DNA from: Candidatus Dojkabacteria bacterium
GTDB lineage: Bacteria > Patescibacteria > Dojkabacteria > SC72
Reading direction: 5' to 3'
Assembly (NCBI GenBank): GCA_023229785.1
Contig: JALNYV010000022.1
Location: 1-38,432 of the forward strand
Length of the DNA stretch: 38,432 nt
Under the pieces are notes generated by a model. It did not search any database and was not told the DNA's origin. It worked only from the letters and a program-made list of their open reading frames with translations. Position 1 is the first letter of the stretch. Every line of letters begins with the position of its first letter. The position numbers were made by a program, and so were the translations under genes. Below are positions 12,169 through 19,443 of this stretch, in pieces.

Positions 12169-12464
12169 GGAAAAAAACAGCAAAAGATAGAAAAGCTATG
12201 CCAGTTTTTACAGGAGTATTAAGGTACTTTCCCGATGCTATTTTAGAAGTTACCAAAGCCTCGTTAGCTGGTAATAATCAACACTTAGCTGGTCAGCCTT
12301 TACATTGGGATAGAAGTAAATCTCAAGACCAGATGGATGCACTAACAAGACACCTATTAGACTACGCCAGAGGAGAAGAGTTTGATGATGATGGGGTCAG
12401 GCATCTAACGAAGGTTGTTTGGCGGGGACTTGCACAATTACAAAAAGATTTGGAGAAGAAATGA
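12159..12464 (+). CDS. DUF5664 / dATP-dGTP diphosphohydrolase N-terminal-like protein
   Basis: 101 aa. MPVFTGVLRYFPDA, then GNNQHLAGQPLHWDRSKS and DQMDALTRHLLD are the family signature as I know it (GNxQHxxGxPLHWDRxKSxDQxDALxRHxxD). In phages the family is linked to nucleotide-pool control. The start may be 12159 or 12165 (both ATG). Coupled to the HAD gene by an ATGA overlap, making a small nucleotide-metabolism pair. Confidence 0.75.
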   Translation: MAMRKKTAKDRKAMPVFTGVLRYFPDAILEVTKASLAGNNQHLAGQPLHWDRSKSQDQMDALTRHLLDYARGEEFDDDGVRHLTKVVWRGLAQLQKDLEKK

Positions 12465-12781
12465 CAGAACGACCAGCTTATCCTAATCGCTATCTTATAG
12501 ACTTTGACGATACTCTTTGTAAAACAAGGTACGAGGACGGTAAATGGATTATGGGAAAAGCAAATGAAGAAGTTGCGAATAAAGTGACTGATTTATCTTG
12601 GGATAATGAAATCATTATTTTTTCAGCTCGTCCAAGGTCTAATTGGCCAGAAATGCGGGCTTGGCTTGACAAAGAGGCAATCAGATATCATAAAATAATA
12701 CATAAACCACTAGCTAAAATGATTGTTGATGACCGCTCAATGCGACCAGACGAATTTATTAAAGATGAAGGAACTAAGTAG
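12461..12781 (+). CDS. HAD-superfamily phosphatase-like protein
   Basis: 106 aa from ATG 12461, chosen because it overlaps the previous stop as ATGA and starts just before the fold; the frame extends to 12419. HAD motif I DFDDTL (D14, D16), motif II IFSARP, a Lys near KPLAKM, and motif IV IVDDR are all present, so a minimal catalytic HAD domain is complete. Probably a nucleotide or polynucleotide-3'-phosphatase type; substrate not determinable. Confidence 0.75.
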   Translation: MTERPAYPNRYLIDFDDTLCKTRYEDGKWIMGKANEEVANKVTDLSWDNEIIIFSARPRSNWPEMRAWLDKEAIRYHKIIHKPLAKMIVDDRSMRPDEFIKDEGTK

Positions 12782-13082
12782 CATTGACAAATATTATCTA
12801 ACAGAGCATGATTGGGAAGAGGTTAGAAAAAGATTGAAAGAAATAGAACATTCGATAGATGAAGAGGTACAAAGACGAATAACCGAGGAGCATGAGCTTT
12901 CGGAGCTAAGGCCGTATTTTGATTTAACTCAGGGAAATTGGGTAAAAAGAAATACCTTTCCTCCAGTAATTAATCCAGTTTTAGACCTTTATAATAGCGA
13001 AAATCGGCTCGAATATGACAAAAGAGGTAGGGATTTATACGTTCATTTAAGGCCAAAAGGCGACCCCTTGACAAGAGAATAA
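12765..13082 (+). CDS. Hypothetical protein, 105 aa
   Basis: ATG 12765 chosen over 12723 because it gives a natural helical start (MKELSSIDKYYL) and a 17-nt overlap with the HAD gene. The N-terminal half is a charged amphipathic helix (residues ~10-45), the C-terminal half polar with Arg/Tyr. Its last codons form the -35 of the promoter at 13068. Confidence 0.55.
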   Translation: MKELSSIDKYYLTEHDWEEVRKRLKEIEHSIDEEVQRRITEEHELSELRPYFDLTQGNWVKRNTFPPVINPVLDLYNSENRLEYDKRGRDLYVHLRPKGDPLTRE

Positions 13083-13095
13083 ATATGTGTAATAT
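13068..13095 (+). promoter_or_regulatory. Promoter for the structured leader
   Basis: TTGACA (13068-13073), 16-nt spacer, TAATAT (13090-13095); initiation expected near 13102, next to the ATG of an 8-codon ORF at 13104. Drives the structured RNA 13113-13238. Confidence 0.55.
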
Positions 13096-13103
13096 ATATT
13101 ATA

Positions 13104-13130
13104 ATGTCGAAAAGAGAGATAAAACTCTGA
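13104..13130 (+). CDS. Possible 8-aa leader peptide
   Basis: MSKREIKL-stop, starting 36 bp after TTGACA like the other leaderless starts. Ends just before the first pseudoknot-forming helix, a layout typical of leader peptides. Direct coding evidence is minimal. Confidence 0.3.
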   Translation: MSKREIKL

Positions 13131-13238
13131 GTAGCAAGCCTACATTGCGAGCGGCTTAAGTCGATAACATACCAGTTTTTATGTGTGCGGGTAATAGCTC
13201 GCAAAGGTTATCGACCTCGCACATAAGAACTGGTTTTT
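13113..13238 (+). ncRNA. Predicted pseudoknotted attenuator RNA
   Basis: Perfect helices by inspection: AAGCC (13136-13140)/GGCTT (13153-13157); TTGCGAGC (13145-13152)/GCTCGCAA (13197-13204); GTCGATAAC (13160-13168)/GTTATCGAC (13207-13215). A 17-bp terminal helix 13171-13187/13218-13234 has two G-U pairs and is followed by T6 (13233-13238). The 8- and 9-bp helices use sequence inside the terminator loop and cross each other, so they either form pseudoknots or compete with termination. ATG 13240 follows the T tract. Confidence 0.65.
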
Positions 13239-13239
13239 T

Positions 13240-13479
13240 ATGAAGCAAGTTAAACTAACATTATATAAGAAAAACGGTAAAAAGGTATATTACCCCTTCT
13301 CTAGTAAAATAAGAAGACTTAGGTCAAGAGCTGACTTGGGCAACTACGAAAAAATGCACATCTACGTATCGTATGGAAAACAATTAGATATTAATAATAA
13401 AATGTCCGTTTTTTATAACGATGCTTACGTTTCCCCTAAAGAAGCCAGAACTATGTTAGATTATTTCTGGGAAGGTTAA
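13240..13479 (+). CDS. Hypothetical basic protein, 79 aa
   Basis: ATG directly after the terminator T tract, no SD. Lys/Tyr-rich first half (VKLTLYKKNGKKVYYPF), then an alpha/beta region ending TMLDYFWEG. No family recognised. Expression should depend on the leader structure, which marks it as a regulated gene. Confidence 0.55.
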   Translation: MKQVKLTLYKKNGKKVYYPFSSKIRRLRSRADLGNYEKMHIYVSYGKQLDINNKMSVFYNDAYVSPKEARTMLDYFWEG

Positions 13480-13480
13480 T

Positions 13481-13709
13481 GGGGAGCAGACTACCTAACT
13501 ACACTTAATTGGAGTAGCTTAACAATACTGCACTATGACGAAACGACTGACGGAATAGACCTTGAGCGGTTACAAGTACAAACAAGAATCGCTGGGAATA
13601 GTTAATTCCAGAGGGAGTAAGGAATAGGAGGGAGGGTGCCGTAGGCACAATTAAACGAAACCTGATGTGCTTAGGTGGGAAAAACGATTCGGGAATTACT
13701 CAATAATTA
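13481..13709 (+). other. 229-nt non-coding, structured-looking gap
   Basis: No supported ORF. Begins GGGGAGCA-N17-TAATTGGA exactly as in the gap at 11254. CTAC/GTAG (13499-13502/13514-13517) frames TAATTGGA; further hairpins GGAAT/ATTCC (13595-13609) and GTGCC/GGCAC with a 3-nt loop (13636-13648); a purine-rich GGAGGGAGGG stretch at 13627-13636. Lies just upstream of an HNH-AP2-type gene, so a degenerate or divergent intron is possible, but no group I core was identified. Confidence 0.4.
13686..13698. repeat. 13-nt direct repeat flanking HNH gene, copy 1
   Basis: GATTCGGGAATTA here and at 13997-14009, 311 nt apart, both preceded by an A-rich run. The copies bracket the HNH ORF; the second encodes its last residues. 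Confidence 0.7.
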
Positions 13710-14023
13710 TGAAACAAATATCATTAGGACAACTATCTGGGAAGGGCAAATTTGTAATTGTAGATAATGAAGATTTTGAATATCTTAATCAATTTAAGTG
13801 GTACATAAAATTTAGTGGTCAAAATGAATATGCCATTAGGCACAAGAGGTACGATGAGACATTAATGCACCGTTTAATTATAAATACCCCCAAAGGAATG
13901 GAAACAGACCACATTAATCATAATGGACTAGATAACAGAAGGGTTAATTTGAGAATTGTAACAACAAGTCAAAATCAAAGAAATCTGCGAAAAAAAGATT
14001 CGGGAATTATTGCCTCATCTTGA
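13710..14023 (+). CDS. HNH homing endonuclease (AP2-type), C-terminally truncated
   Basis: 104 aa from ATG 13710 (the frame is open to 13667 but that part reads through the repeat). Core: FVIVDNEDFEYLNQFKWYI, then MHRLIIN, METDHINHNGLDNRRVNLRIVT with DH and N, and NQRN. This is the HNH_3 arrangement of HNH-AP2 endonucleases. Relatives continue with an SG(I/V)KGV AP2 domain; here the protein stops after KKDSGIIASS, so the DNA-binding AP2 part is missing. Its stop overlaps the -35 of the terminase promoter. Confidence 0.75.
13997..14009. repeat. 13-nt direct repeat flanking HNH gene, copy 2
   Basis: Second copy of GATTCGGGAATTA, in the last codons of the HNH gene, 11 bp upstream of the terminase promoter -35. 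Confidence 0.7.
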
Positions 14024-14048
14024 CAAAAAATAGGATATAGTATTAAAT
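14020..14048 (+). promoter_or_regulatory. Terminase promoter, leaderless type
   Basis: TTGACA (14020-14025), 17-nt spacer, TTAAAT (14043-14048; TAAATA one base on is an alternative). ATG 14056 lies 36 bp after the start of TTGACA. Confidence 0.6.
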
Positions 14049-14055
14049 AAATAAA

Positions 14056-14472
14056 ATGAGAAAACGTACTCCAACGCTAAAGCAGATAAAAACGCTTCAG
14101 TTAGTAAATCAAGGATATTCAGTAAGAAGAGCTATGAAAGAGGCTGGATATTCACAGGGAAGTCTTAATCAATCCCACATCCTTTTTAAGAAATCTCCAA
14201 CAATTCAAAGAATGATGACCGATTTAAACGCAAAGCTTTATGAAAAAGGATATACAACAGATTTTTTAGCGGACAAATTTATGGAGTGGATAGATGCAGA
14301 AAAACCATTTTCTTCTCATACTGAGCCAGATAAGATGATTCCAGATTACGATATTCAACTAAAGGCTTATGATAGAGCAAAAGAAATAATGAATCCCCAA
14401 GAACAAACAAAAGGCGTTAAAAGAAAAATAACATTAGAAGAATTTATCACTGGAGAAGAGGAGGGAAAGTAA
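14056..14472 (+). CDS. terS: Terminase small subunit (probable)
   Basis: 138 aa directly upstream of the large terminase. Residues ~7-45 form a DNA-binding HTH (LKQIKTLQLVNQGYSVRRAM, then EAGYSQGSL) typical of small terminases. The middle is helical (oligomerisation), the tail acidic. It should recognise the packaging start on DNA and load TerL. The 3' end carries AGGAGGG, well placed for a start near 14474. Assigned by HTH plus position. Confidence 0.7.
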   Translation: MRKRTPTLKQIKTLQLVNQGYSVRRAMKEAGYSQGSLNQSHILFKKSPTIQRMMTDLNAKLYEKGYTTDFLADKFMEWIDAEKPFSSHTEPDKMIPDYDIQLKAYDRAKEIMNPQEQTKGVKRKITLEEFITGEEEGK

Positions 14473-14536
14473 TATACACGATAATTCATTTTATAAAAAA
14501 GCTATAGAGAAACTCTTTTATATTGTTAATAAAGAG

Positions 14537-16150
14537 ATGAAGGCTGTTCCTTTTAACCTTCGACCTCCACAGAAAAAAATCAATGATAACCTTGGACAAA
14601 TGGATATTATTTTAAAAGCCCGACAGGAAGGAATATCCTCTCTTATATTGGCTCGTTTTGCTATAGACTGGCTTACTGTAGAAAACATAAGATGCGTAGT
14701 TGTTTCCCACGAAGACAAGGCAACCCAAAGGCTTTTTGATAGAGTTCGTTACTATATTGAATCAATGCAAAAAACGTGGCCAGGAGAAATGCCTTTTAAG
14801 ATTAAATATAACTCCAGAAGAGAAATTGTTAATCAAGAGAAAAATTCAGTCTTTTATATCGGAACTGCTGGAGCAAAGGCTTTTGGAAGAGGAGACACAA
14901 TAAATAATCTTCATTTATCGGAGTTAGCGTTGTGGCCAGACCAAGAGAGGGTTATGACTGGTCTTTTACAGGCAGTTCCAAAAGACGGAAGAGTGACGAT
15001 TGAATCCACAGCTAATGGAATGGGAGATTACTTTTATGATTTATGGATTAAGTCTTCTGCTGGAAAATCAGGATTCAAAACCCACTTTTTAGCTTGGTTT
15101 GAAGACCCAGATTATATAATGCCAGTCTTTAATCAACTAGAGCTTACCGAGGCAGAGCAAATCTTAATAAACAAATACGGCCTCTCCAGAGAACAGATTG
15201 CTTGGAGAAGATGGAAAATTAATCAAATGGGCGGAGATTTCTTAGACCCAAACTCTTGGGATAAATTTAATCAAGAGTTCCCAGAAAATGCAGAGATGGC
15301 TTTTATAATGAGCGGAAATCCCGTTTGGAGTCCCTCAATAATTCGTCATTATCTTTCAATTACCCAAAAACCTTTATTAAGAGGAAATTTAAGAGGATAT
15401 AATCCCGTAAGCGTAGAACCGCATGAAAAAGGATATTTAAAGGTTTATAAAGAACCAGACGAATTTCATACATATGCAATAGGGGTTGACGTTTCTGAGG
15501 GAAAAATGATAAGTGAAGACGAAAGCAAAAAAGAACGTGATGCTTCGTGTGCACAAGTATTTGACAAGAACACTTATGAACAAGTTGCAGTTTGGTATGG
15601 AAATATAGACCCAGATAAATTAGGGCGTGAACTTGACATGTTGGGCAGATATTATAATAATGCTCTTATAGGGGTAGAAAGAAATGCAGTTGGTATTACT
15701 CCGCTGATAGTTTTAAGAGACCTGTATTATCCTAATTTATATTATCGGGAGAGAATAGGTCTCATGGTAGAAAAGGTAACAGCGGAACTTGGTTGGGTAA
15801 CTGACTCAATTTCTAAGGAAAGCATAATAGCAGATGCTACCAATCTTTTGAGGGATAAAAGGATAATGATTTATGATGAAGATACGGTAGCTGAAATGAG
15901 GCATTTCGTAAGAGATGCTGAGGGACGGGCAAGAGCAGAAAAATCTACCCATGACGATATGGTAATGGCCATGCTTATTGCTTTAAGAATGTTAGCGAGA
16001 GCTAAAACAACTAATTATGCTAATCAAATTGAAAAAAGTGATTTTGAAGATGGAGAAAAAGGATTCTTTTTAGATGGACAATCTTTTAATAATAAGGGGC
16101 AACCAGTTCATCCAAATCAAATGAATGATGGTGAATCAGATATATGGTAG
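14537..16150 (+). CDS. terL: Terminase large subunit
   Basis: 537 aa from the first ATG. ATPase: Walker-A-like LKARQEGISS (27-36), Walker B LHLSE (125-129), coupling motif ESTANG (156-161). RNase-H-fold nuclease: GVDVSEG (D318), GVERN (E381), THDD (D473/D474). The frame stays open upstream without an ATG to an AUA at 14474, which sits 8 nt behind a perfect AGGAGGG. The 21 extra residues (HDNSFYKKAIEKLFYIVNKE) look like a natural terminase N-terminus, so the true start may be AUA. Motor and nuclease for DNA packaging, docking on the portal. Confidence 0.95.
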   Translation: MKAVPFNLRPPQKKINDNLGQMDIILKARQEGISSLILARFAIDWLTVENIRCVVVSHEDKATQRLFDRVRYYIESMQKTWPGEMPFKIKYNSRREIVNQEKNSVFYIGTAGAKAFGRGDTINNLHLSELALWPDQERVMTGLLQAVPKDGRVTIESTANGMGDYFYDLWIKSSAGKSGFKTHFLAWFEDPDYIMPVFNQLELTEAEQILINKYGLSREQIAWRRWKINQMGGDFLDPNSWDKFNQEFPENAEMAFIMSGNPVWSPSIIRHYLSITQKPLLRGNLRGYNPVSVEPHEKGYLKVYKEPDEFHTYAIGVDVSEGKMISEDESKKERDASCAQVFDKNTYEQVAVWYGNIDPDKLGRELDMLGRYYNNALIGVERNAVGITPLIVLRDLYYPNLYYRERIGLMVEKVTAELGWVTDSISKESIIADATNLLRDKRIMIYDEDTVAEMRHFVRDAEGRARAEKSTHDDMVMAMLIALRMLARAKTTNYANQIEKSDFEDGEKGFFLDGQSFNNKGQPVHPNQMNDGESDIW

Positions 16151-16575
16151 AAATAATTTCGGTTCTAATATTTTTAGGGGTAATATTTTTCTTTCTTTAT
16201 AGAAAAGATAAAGCAGATAGACAAAGAGAAGAAGATATTATTAGGTTGTTTGACAACACAGTTAGAAATGTTTTAGACCAAGTAGAGGCAAACACAGAGA
16301 AGTTTTATGAGATGACAGGAAAAATGCAGATTAAGCATTTCGAAAATTTAGAAAAGCACACATCGAAGTTATTAAAACTTTTAGAGCAAAAACCCGTTCA
16401 AATAGTTGAAAGAAAAGAAGAGGTCACAAAATTAGATACAGGATTAATAAATGATATAGAGAAAATTGAAGAAAGAGAAGACCCATTTAGTGAAGAAAAT
16501 AGAATCCCGATAATACCAGGATTAAAAGTACAGTTTGAGGGAGAGGAAACTGTTCACCCAATAGACATAGAATAA
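16144..16575 (+). CDS. N-anchored coiled-coil protein, 143 aa
   Basis: ATG 16144 overlaps terL by 7 nt. One N-terminal hydrophobic helix (residues ~3-19, IISVLIFLGVIFFFLY) followed by a basic stop-transfer (RKDKADRQR), then a long charged coiled-coil (~25-85) and a Pro/Glu tail. Type III membrane topology with a cytoplasmic coil is likely. Between terminase and portal; role unknown. Confidence 0.6.
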   Translation: MVEIISVLIFLGVIFFFLYRKDKADRQREEDIIRLFDNTVRNVLDQVEANTEKFYEMTGKMQIKHFENLEKHTSKLLKLLEQKPVQIVERKEEVTKLDTGLINDIEKIEEREDPFSEENRIPIIPGLKVQFEGEETVHPIDIE

Positions 16576-16576
16576 T

Positions 16577-18700
16577 ATGAGTATAGGATTAGACGTATCA
16601 CCAGTATCATTAACCCCGATTGGCTCGGATGGTAAACCGCGTGAATTAACAGAGGAAGAACAATCCAAAAAAGATGAGGTAATGGAAAAAGTTCAATATC
16701 TTTCCGATTGTAAATTAGCTCTTTCCCACGCAAAAGACTCCCGCAGGAGATATGACTACGAATGGATGGTAAGAGACTTGTTTAGACGAGGGTATCAATT
16801 CTCTAAATATCAACCAAACACTCAAACGGTAGTTTTAGCCTCTCGCCAGAGTGCCAGAATCCCAATAAACATAACTTTGGCTCAGATGCGTTCTATCAGA
16901 AATCAGGTTACTTCTTTTAGGCCTAAATTTGAGGTAATGCCACGAAACACTACTACGGCATCAACTGTCAACGCCAGATATTCCCAAAAACTCCTAGATT
17001 ATTACTTTGACCACCTTAATCTTAAAAAGAAAATTAAAGAAACAGTTATTCAGGGATTAGAATATTCCGTTGGTGGCCCATGGCAGGTAGTTTATGATGA
17101 AGAAAAAAAAGAGGTTAATGTTTGGTTAATTGACCCATTTGATTTCTACTTTGACCCGCTCGCAGAGAGCTTAGAAGAGGCAGAATTTTGTATTAAGGCA
17201 GTAAGACGACCCCTAACAGAAGTTATATATAATCCAGAATACAATAAGGGTTCAAGGAAAGAGATTACTGGCGGAGAAGGAAGATTAGCGGTTTCAGAGT
17301 ATAAACAGTTTATGTTACAAGCTCTTAAAGAGACATCTCACTTTGATAGAGCGGAAGCCCCAACCGTTATATTATTTGAGGGGTATTTTAGAATTAGGGA
17401 CGAAGAAACAGGTAAGCCTCATCTTAGAAAAGTTGTTTGGACAGACCAAAACATGACTCCATTAATCTATGAAGACCTAGATACTAACGATTACGATTTT
17501 GCGATTTACCATGCAGACATAAATCCAAAGGAAATACTTGGAGAGTCTTGGATGAAACACGTTATGCCTATCAACAGGGTAATTAATTCCCTTGAATCCT
17601 CGGTTTATGACTATAACTATAGAGTTGCCAAGGGAAGAATAGTTGTTGATAAAGATTCTGGGGTTAAGTCGATTTCAAACGTCCACGGAGAGATAATTTC
17701 TAAAAATAGAGGTGCGGAAGTCCGTGCTTTAGACATGCCTAGCCTTCCAGTTGCTACTTCAATGCAGATTGAAAGAATGAACAGGTACATTGAAGATATC
17801 GGAGGAGCTCACGATGCCTCATTGGGTCGTATTCCACCAGGAGTTAAGTCTGGAATCGGAATTGCGGAGCTAAAACAGTCTGACGCAACCTCACAAGACG
17901 ACTTAGTAGATAATTTAGAGGACTTTTTGACCCTAGTAGCCCAAAAAATGCTCAAAAAGATAGCAGAAAACTACTCTACGAAGAAAGTTATCCAAGATTT
18001 AGGCTATAAAGACGAACAAGCCAAATATTTTGCTGTTATAGGGGAAAAATACGCTTCAAAATTGAAGAAAAACCCAGAACAAGAGGTGGCTGGACATGAA
18101 GGACAGGTAAAAATTGGCCCAGATTGGTTAGATATAGCCGTAATCGGTAAAGAAAATAATATTAGGGTTACAATCGGCTCATGGTTAGGTTATACAAAGG
18201 AAATGATGCAGGAAAAACTCATAAAATACCTCCAATTAGGGGCAATAGACCAAAAAACCTTCCTAACCTTGTCTGAATTTGGAGATATAGATAAAATAGT
18301 TCAGCAAACAAGAACAGAAATGATTTTGAAAGCTCAACTTGCGAGAAAAACTCAAGAAGGTACTGCTCAAGTAGACCCATATGTTGAAAATGACATGATG
18401 GTATTAGAAGGAAAAGCAGTAATGCCAGACCAACATGATGACCATTGGGTACACGTTGCAGTTCACCAAGAGGCGTTGGGATTAGGTAGGGATGACTTGG
18501 TAGGACAGCATATTGCTGCTCATCAGATGTTTATGGGAGAACCAGTTGAAGAGGCTCCAGTAGTACAACCAGAGATTATGCCAGACATGGGTGGAGTAAT
18601 GCCAGAAATGGCACCAGAGGATTTAATGAGAGACCAGCAGGTTCAAGCACAACAACCAGCAGTTCCAGGTAGTGATTTGGGACAATCTCTTTTGGGGTGA
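16577..18700 (+). CDS. Portal protein, P22-like size
   Basis: 707 aa, close to the ~725 aa of P22-type portals. N-terminal helical clamp region, then DPFDFYFDP (residues ~190-198) and the central stem/wing segment with VMPINRVINSLES, GGAHDASLGRIPPGVKSG and IAELKQSD, which are portal hallmarks. The C-terminus is a Met/Pro/Gln/His-rich low-complexity barrel or tail. Forms the dodecameric ring at the capsid vertex that binds TerL and later the neck. No SD; probably coupled to the gene 1 nt upstream. Confidence 0.9.
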   Translation: MSIGLDVSPVSLTPIGSDGKPRELTEEEQSKKDEVMEKVQYLSDCKLALSHAKDSRRRYDYEWMVRDLFRRGYQFSKYQPNTQTVVLASRQSARIPINITLAQMRSIRNQVTSFRPKFEVMPRNTTTASTVNARYSQKLLDYYFDHLNLKKKIKETVIQGLEYSVGGPWQVVYDEEKKEVNVWLIDPFDFYFDPLAESLEEAEFCIKAVRRPLTEVIYNPEYNKGSRKEITGGEGRLAVSEYKQFMLQALKETSHFDRAEAPTVILFEGYFRIRDEETGKPHLRKVVWTDQNMTPLIYEDLDTNDYDFAIYHADINPKEILGESWMKHVMPINRVINSLESSVYDYNYRVAKGRIVVDKDSGVKSISNVHGEIISKNRGAEVRALDMPSLPVATSMQIERMNRYIEDIGGAHDASLGRIPPGVKSGIGIAELKQSDATSQDDLVDNLEDFLTLVAQKMLKKIAENYSTKKVIQDLGYKDEQAKYFAVIGEKYASKLKKNPEQEVAGHEGQVKIGPDWLDIAVIGKENNIRVTIGSWLGYTKEMMQEKLIKYLQLGAIDQKTFLTLSEFGDIDKIVQQTRTEMILKAQLARKTQEGTAQVDPYVENDMMVLEGKAVMPDQHDDHWVHVAVHQEALGLGRDDLVGQHIAAHQMFMGEPVEEAPVVQPEIMPDMGGVMPEMAPEDLMRDQQVQAQQPAVPGSDLGQSLLG

Positions 18701-18704
18701 CCTA

Positions 18705-18733
18705 TTGACAAGGGTTTTAATACCTGCTAAAAA
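18705..18733 (+). promoter_or_regulatory. Promoter candidate behind the portal gene
   Basis: TTGACA (18705-18710), 17-nt spacer, TAAAAA (18728-18733), then ATG 18748 after 14 nt. Weaker -10 than the others. Confidence 0.45.
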
Positions 18734-18747
18734 TAATTTAGACGCAA

Positions 18748-18888
18748 ATGAAATACGACAACAAACATACAGGGGAACATTGTGAAGTAGATGCTATGGG
18801 GGCGTTAATTCCTTCTGGTAAAGAGGAAAGTTTAGATAAAGTGCAACAGAACATTAGACACAGGTTTAATTTGGGAGGAGATAAGTAA
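18748..18888 (+). CDS. 46-aa hypothetical protein
   Basis: ATG 18748, ends 1 nt before the next ATG (18890). Contains one Cys and a helical, mixed-charge C-terminal half (ESLDKVQQNIRHRFNLGGDK). Placed among head genes; may be a minor head protein. The GGAGG in its last codons serves the next gene. Confidence 0.5.
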   Translation: MKYDNKHTGEHCEVDAMGALIPSGKEESLDKVQQNIRHRFNLGGDK

Positions 18889-18889
18889 T

Positions 18890-19072
18890 ATGCCATATTT
18901 TGCAGACGCAGCTAAAAAGGCAATGAAGGGATATAATTATGTCTTTGGTCCACAAATAAAACCATTAAAACCAGCACAGCCAGCAATTCGTTTACCTGGT
19001 GTTGGAGCAAGAAAAGCAAGTGAGGCACCAAAGGCACCAAAAATGTCTAAGAGGCCTGTAAGAGAGATGTAG
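18890..19072 (+). CDS. 60-aa Pro/Ala/Lys-rich protein
   Basis: ATG 18890 with GGGAGGAG about 8 nt upstream. Basic, Pro- and Ala-rich with repeated KPxxPA / APKAPK units; probably unstructured. Small virion or internal head protein is plausible from position. Confidence 0.55.
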   Translation: MPYFADAAKKAMKGYNYVFGPQIKPLKPAQPAIRLPGVGARKASEAPKAPKMSKRPVREM

Positions 19073-19088
19073 GAGGTGAAGATTAATT

Positions 19089-19307
19089 ATGACAAGTGGA
19101 GGAATAGTAGACAAAGGATTTAAAAAGAATTTAGATATAGTAACTGAGGGAGAAACAAAAGGAGTCTTCGGAGGCGAAGGCGGAGGAAAAGATTTAAAAT
19201 CCGTTTCAGATACTAAGGGTTTTGATTTGCACGCAAAAGGTTATGCAGGTCCAGGAAACCTAGAGTTTAAACCAGAAAATAAGGGTGTTAAAAGCAACCA
19301 ACCATAG
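19089..19307 (+). CDS. 72-aa Gly/Lys-rich protein
   Basis: ATG 19089 with AGGAGGTGA upstream, the strong SD type used by virion genes here. Gly-rich and low-complexity (FGGEGGGKD, YAGPGNLEF). Probably a minor structural protein; no family recognised. Confidence 0.55.
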   Translation: MTSGGIVDKGFKKNLDIVTEGETKGVFGGEGGGKDLKSVSDTKGFDLHAKGYAGPGNLEFKPENKGVKSNQP

Positions 19308-19443
19308 GTACATGTGCCTTGGGCATTTAGGTGCTCAAGCCAGATATACTTACGAATCGTAACCTGGTAACGTAACAGGTCTACGCACAGAATGTAAAGT
19401 GCCGAATCGTTGGACGTAATCCGCAAGAAAGAAGGTGAGTACC
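19308..19443 (+). other. Structured-looking leader of the scaffold gene
   Basis: No ORF. Consecutive hairpins: CTTGGGCA/TGCTCAAG (19318-19325/19332-19339, one G-U), TTACG/CGTAA near 19350-19362, CCTG/CAGG near 19363-19379, GCAC/GTGC near 19385-19402. CGAATCGT occurs twice. An SD GAAGGTGAG precedes ATG 19444. May control scaffold translation. Confidence 0.4.

Noticed and set aside
13481..13709. Group I intron hosting the HNH-AP2 gene
   Set aside because: No P3-P7/P8 core, no matching exon ends, and the flanking 79-aa gene is complete; only generic hairpins are visible.
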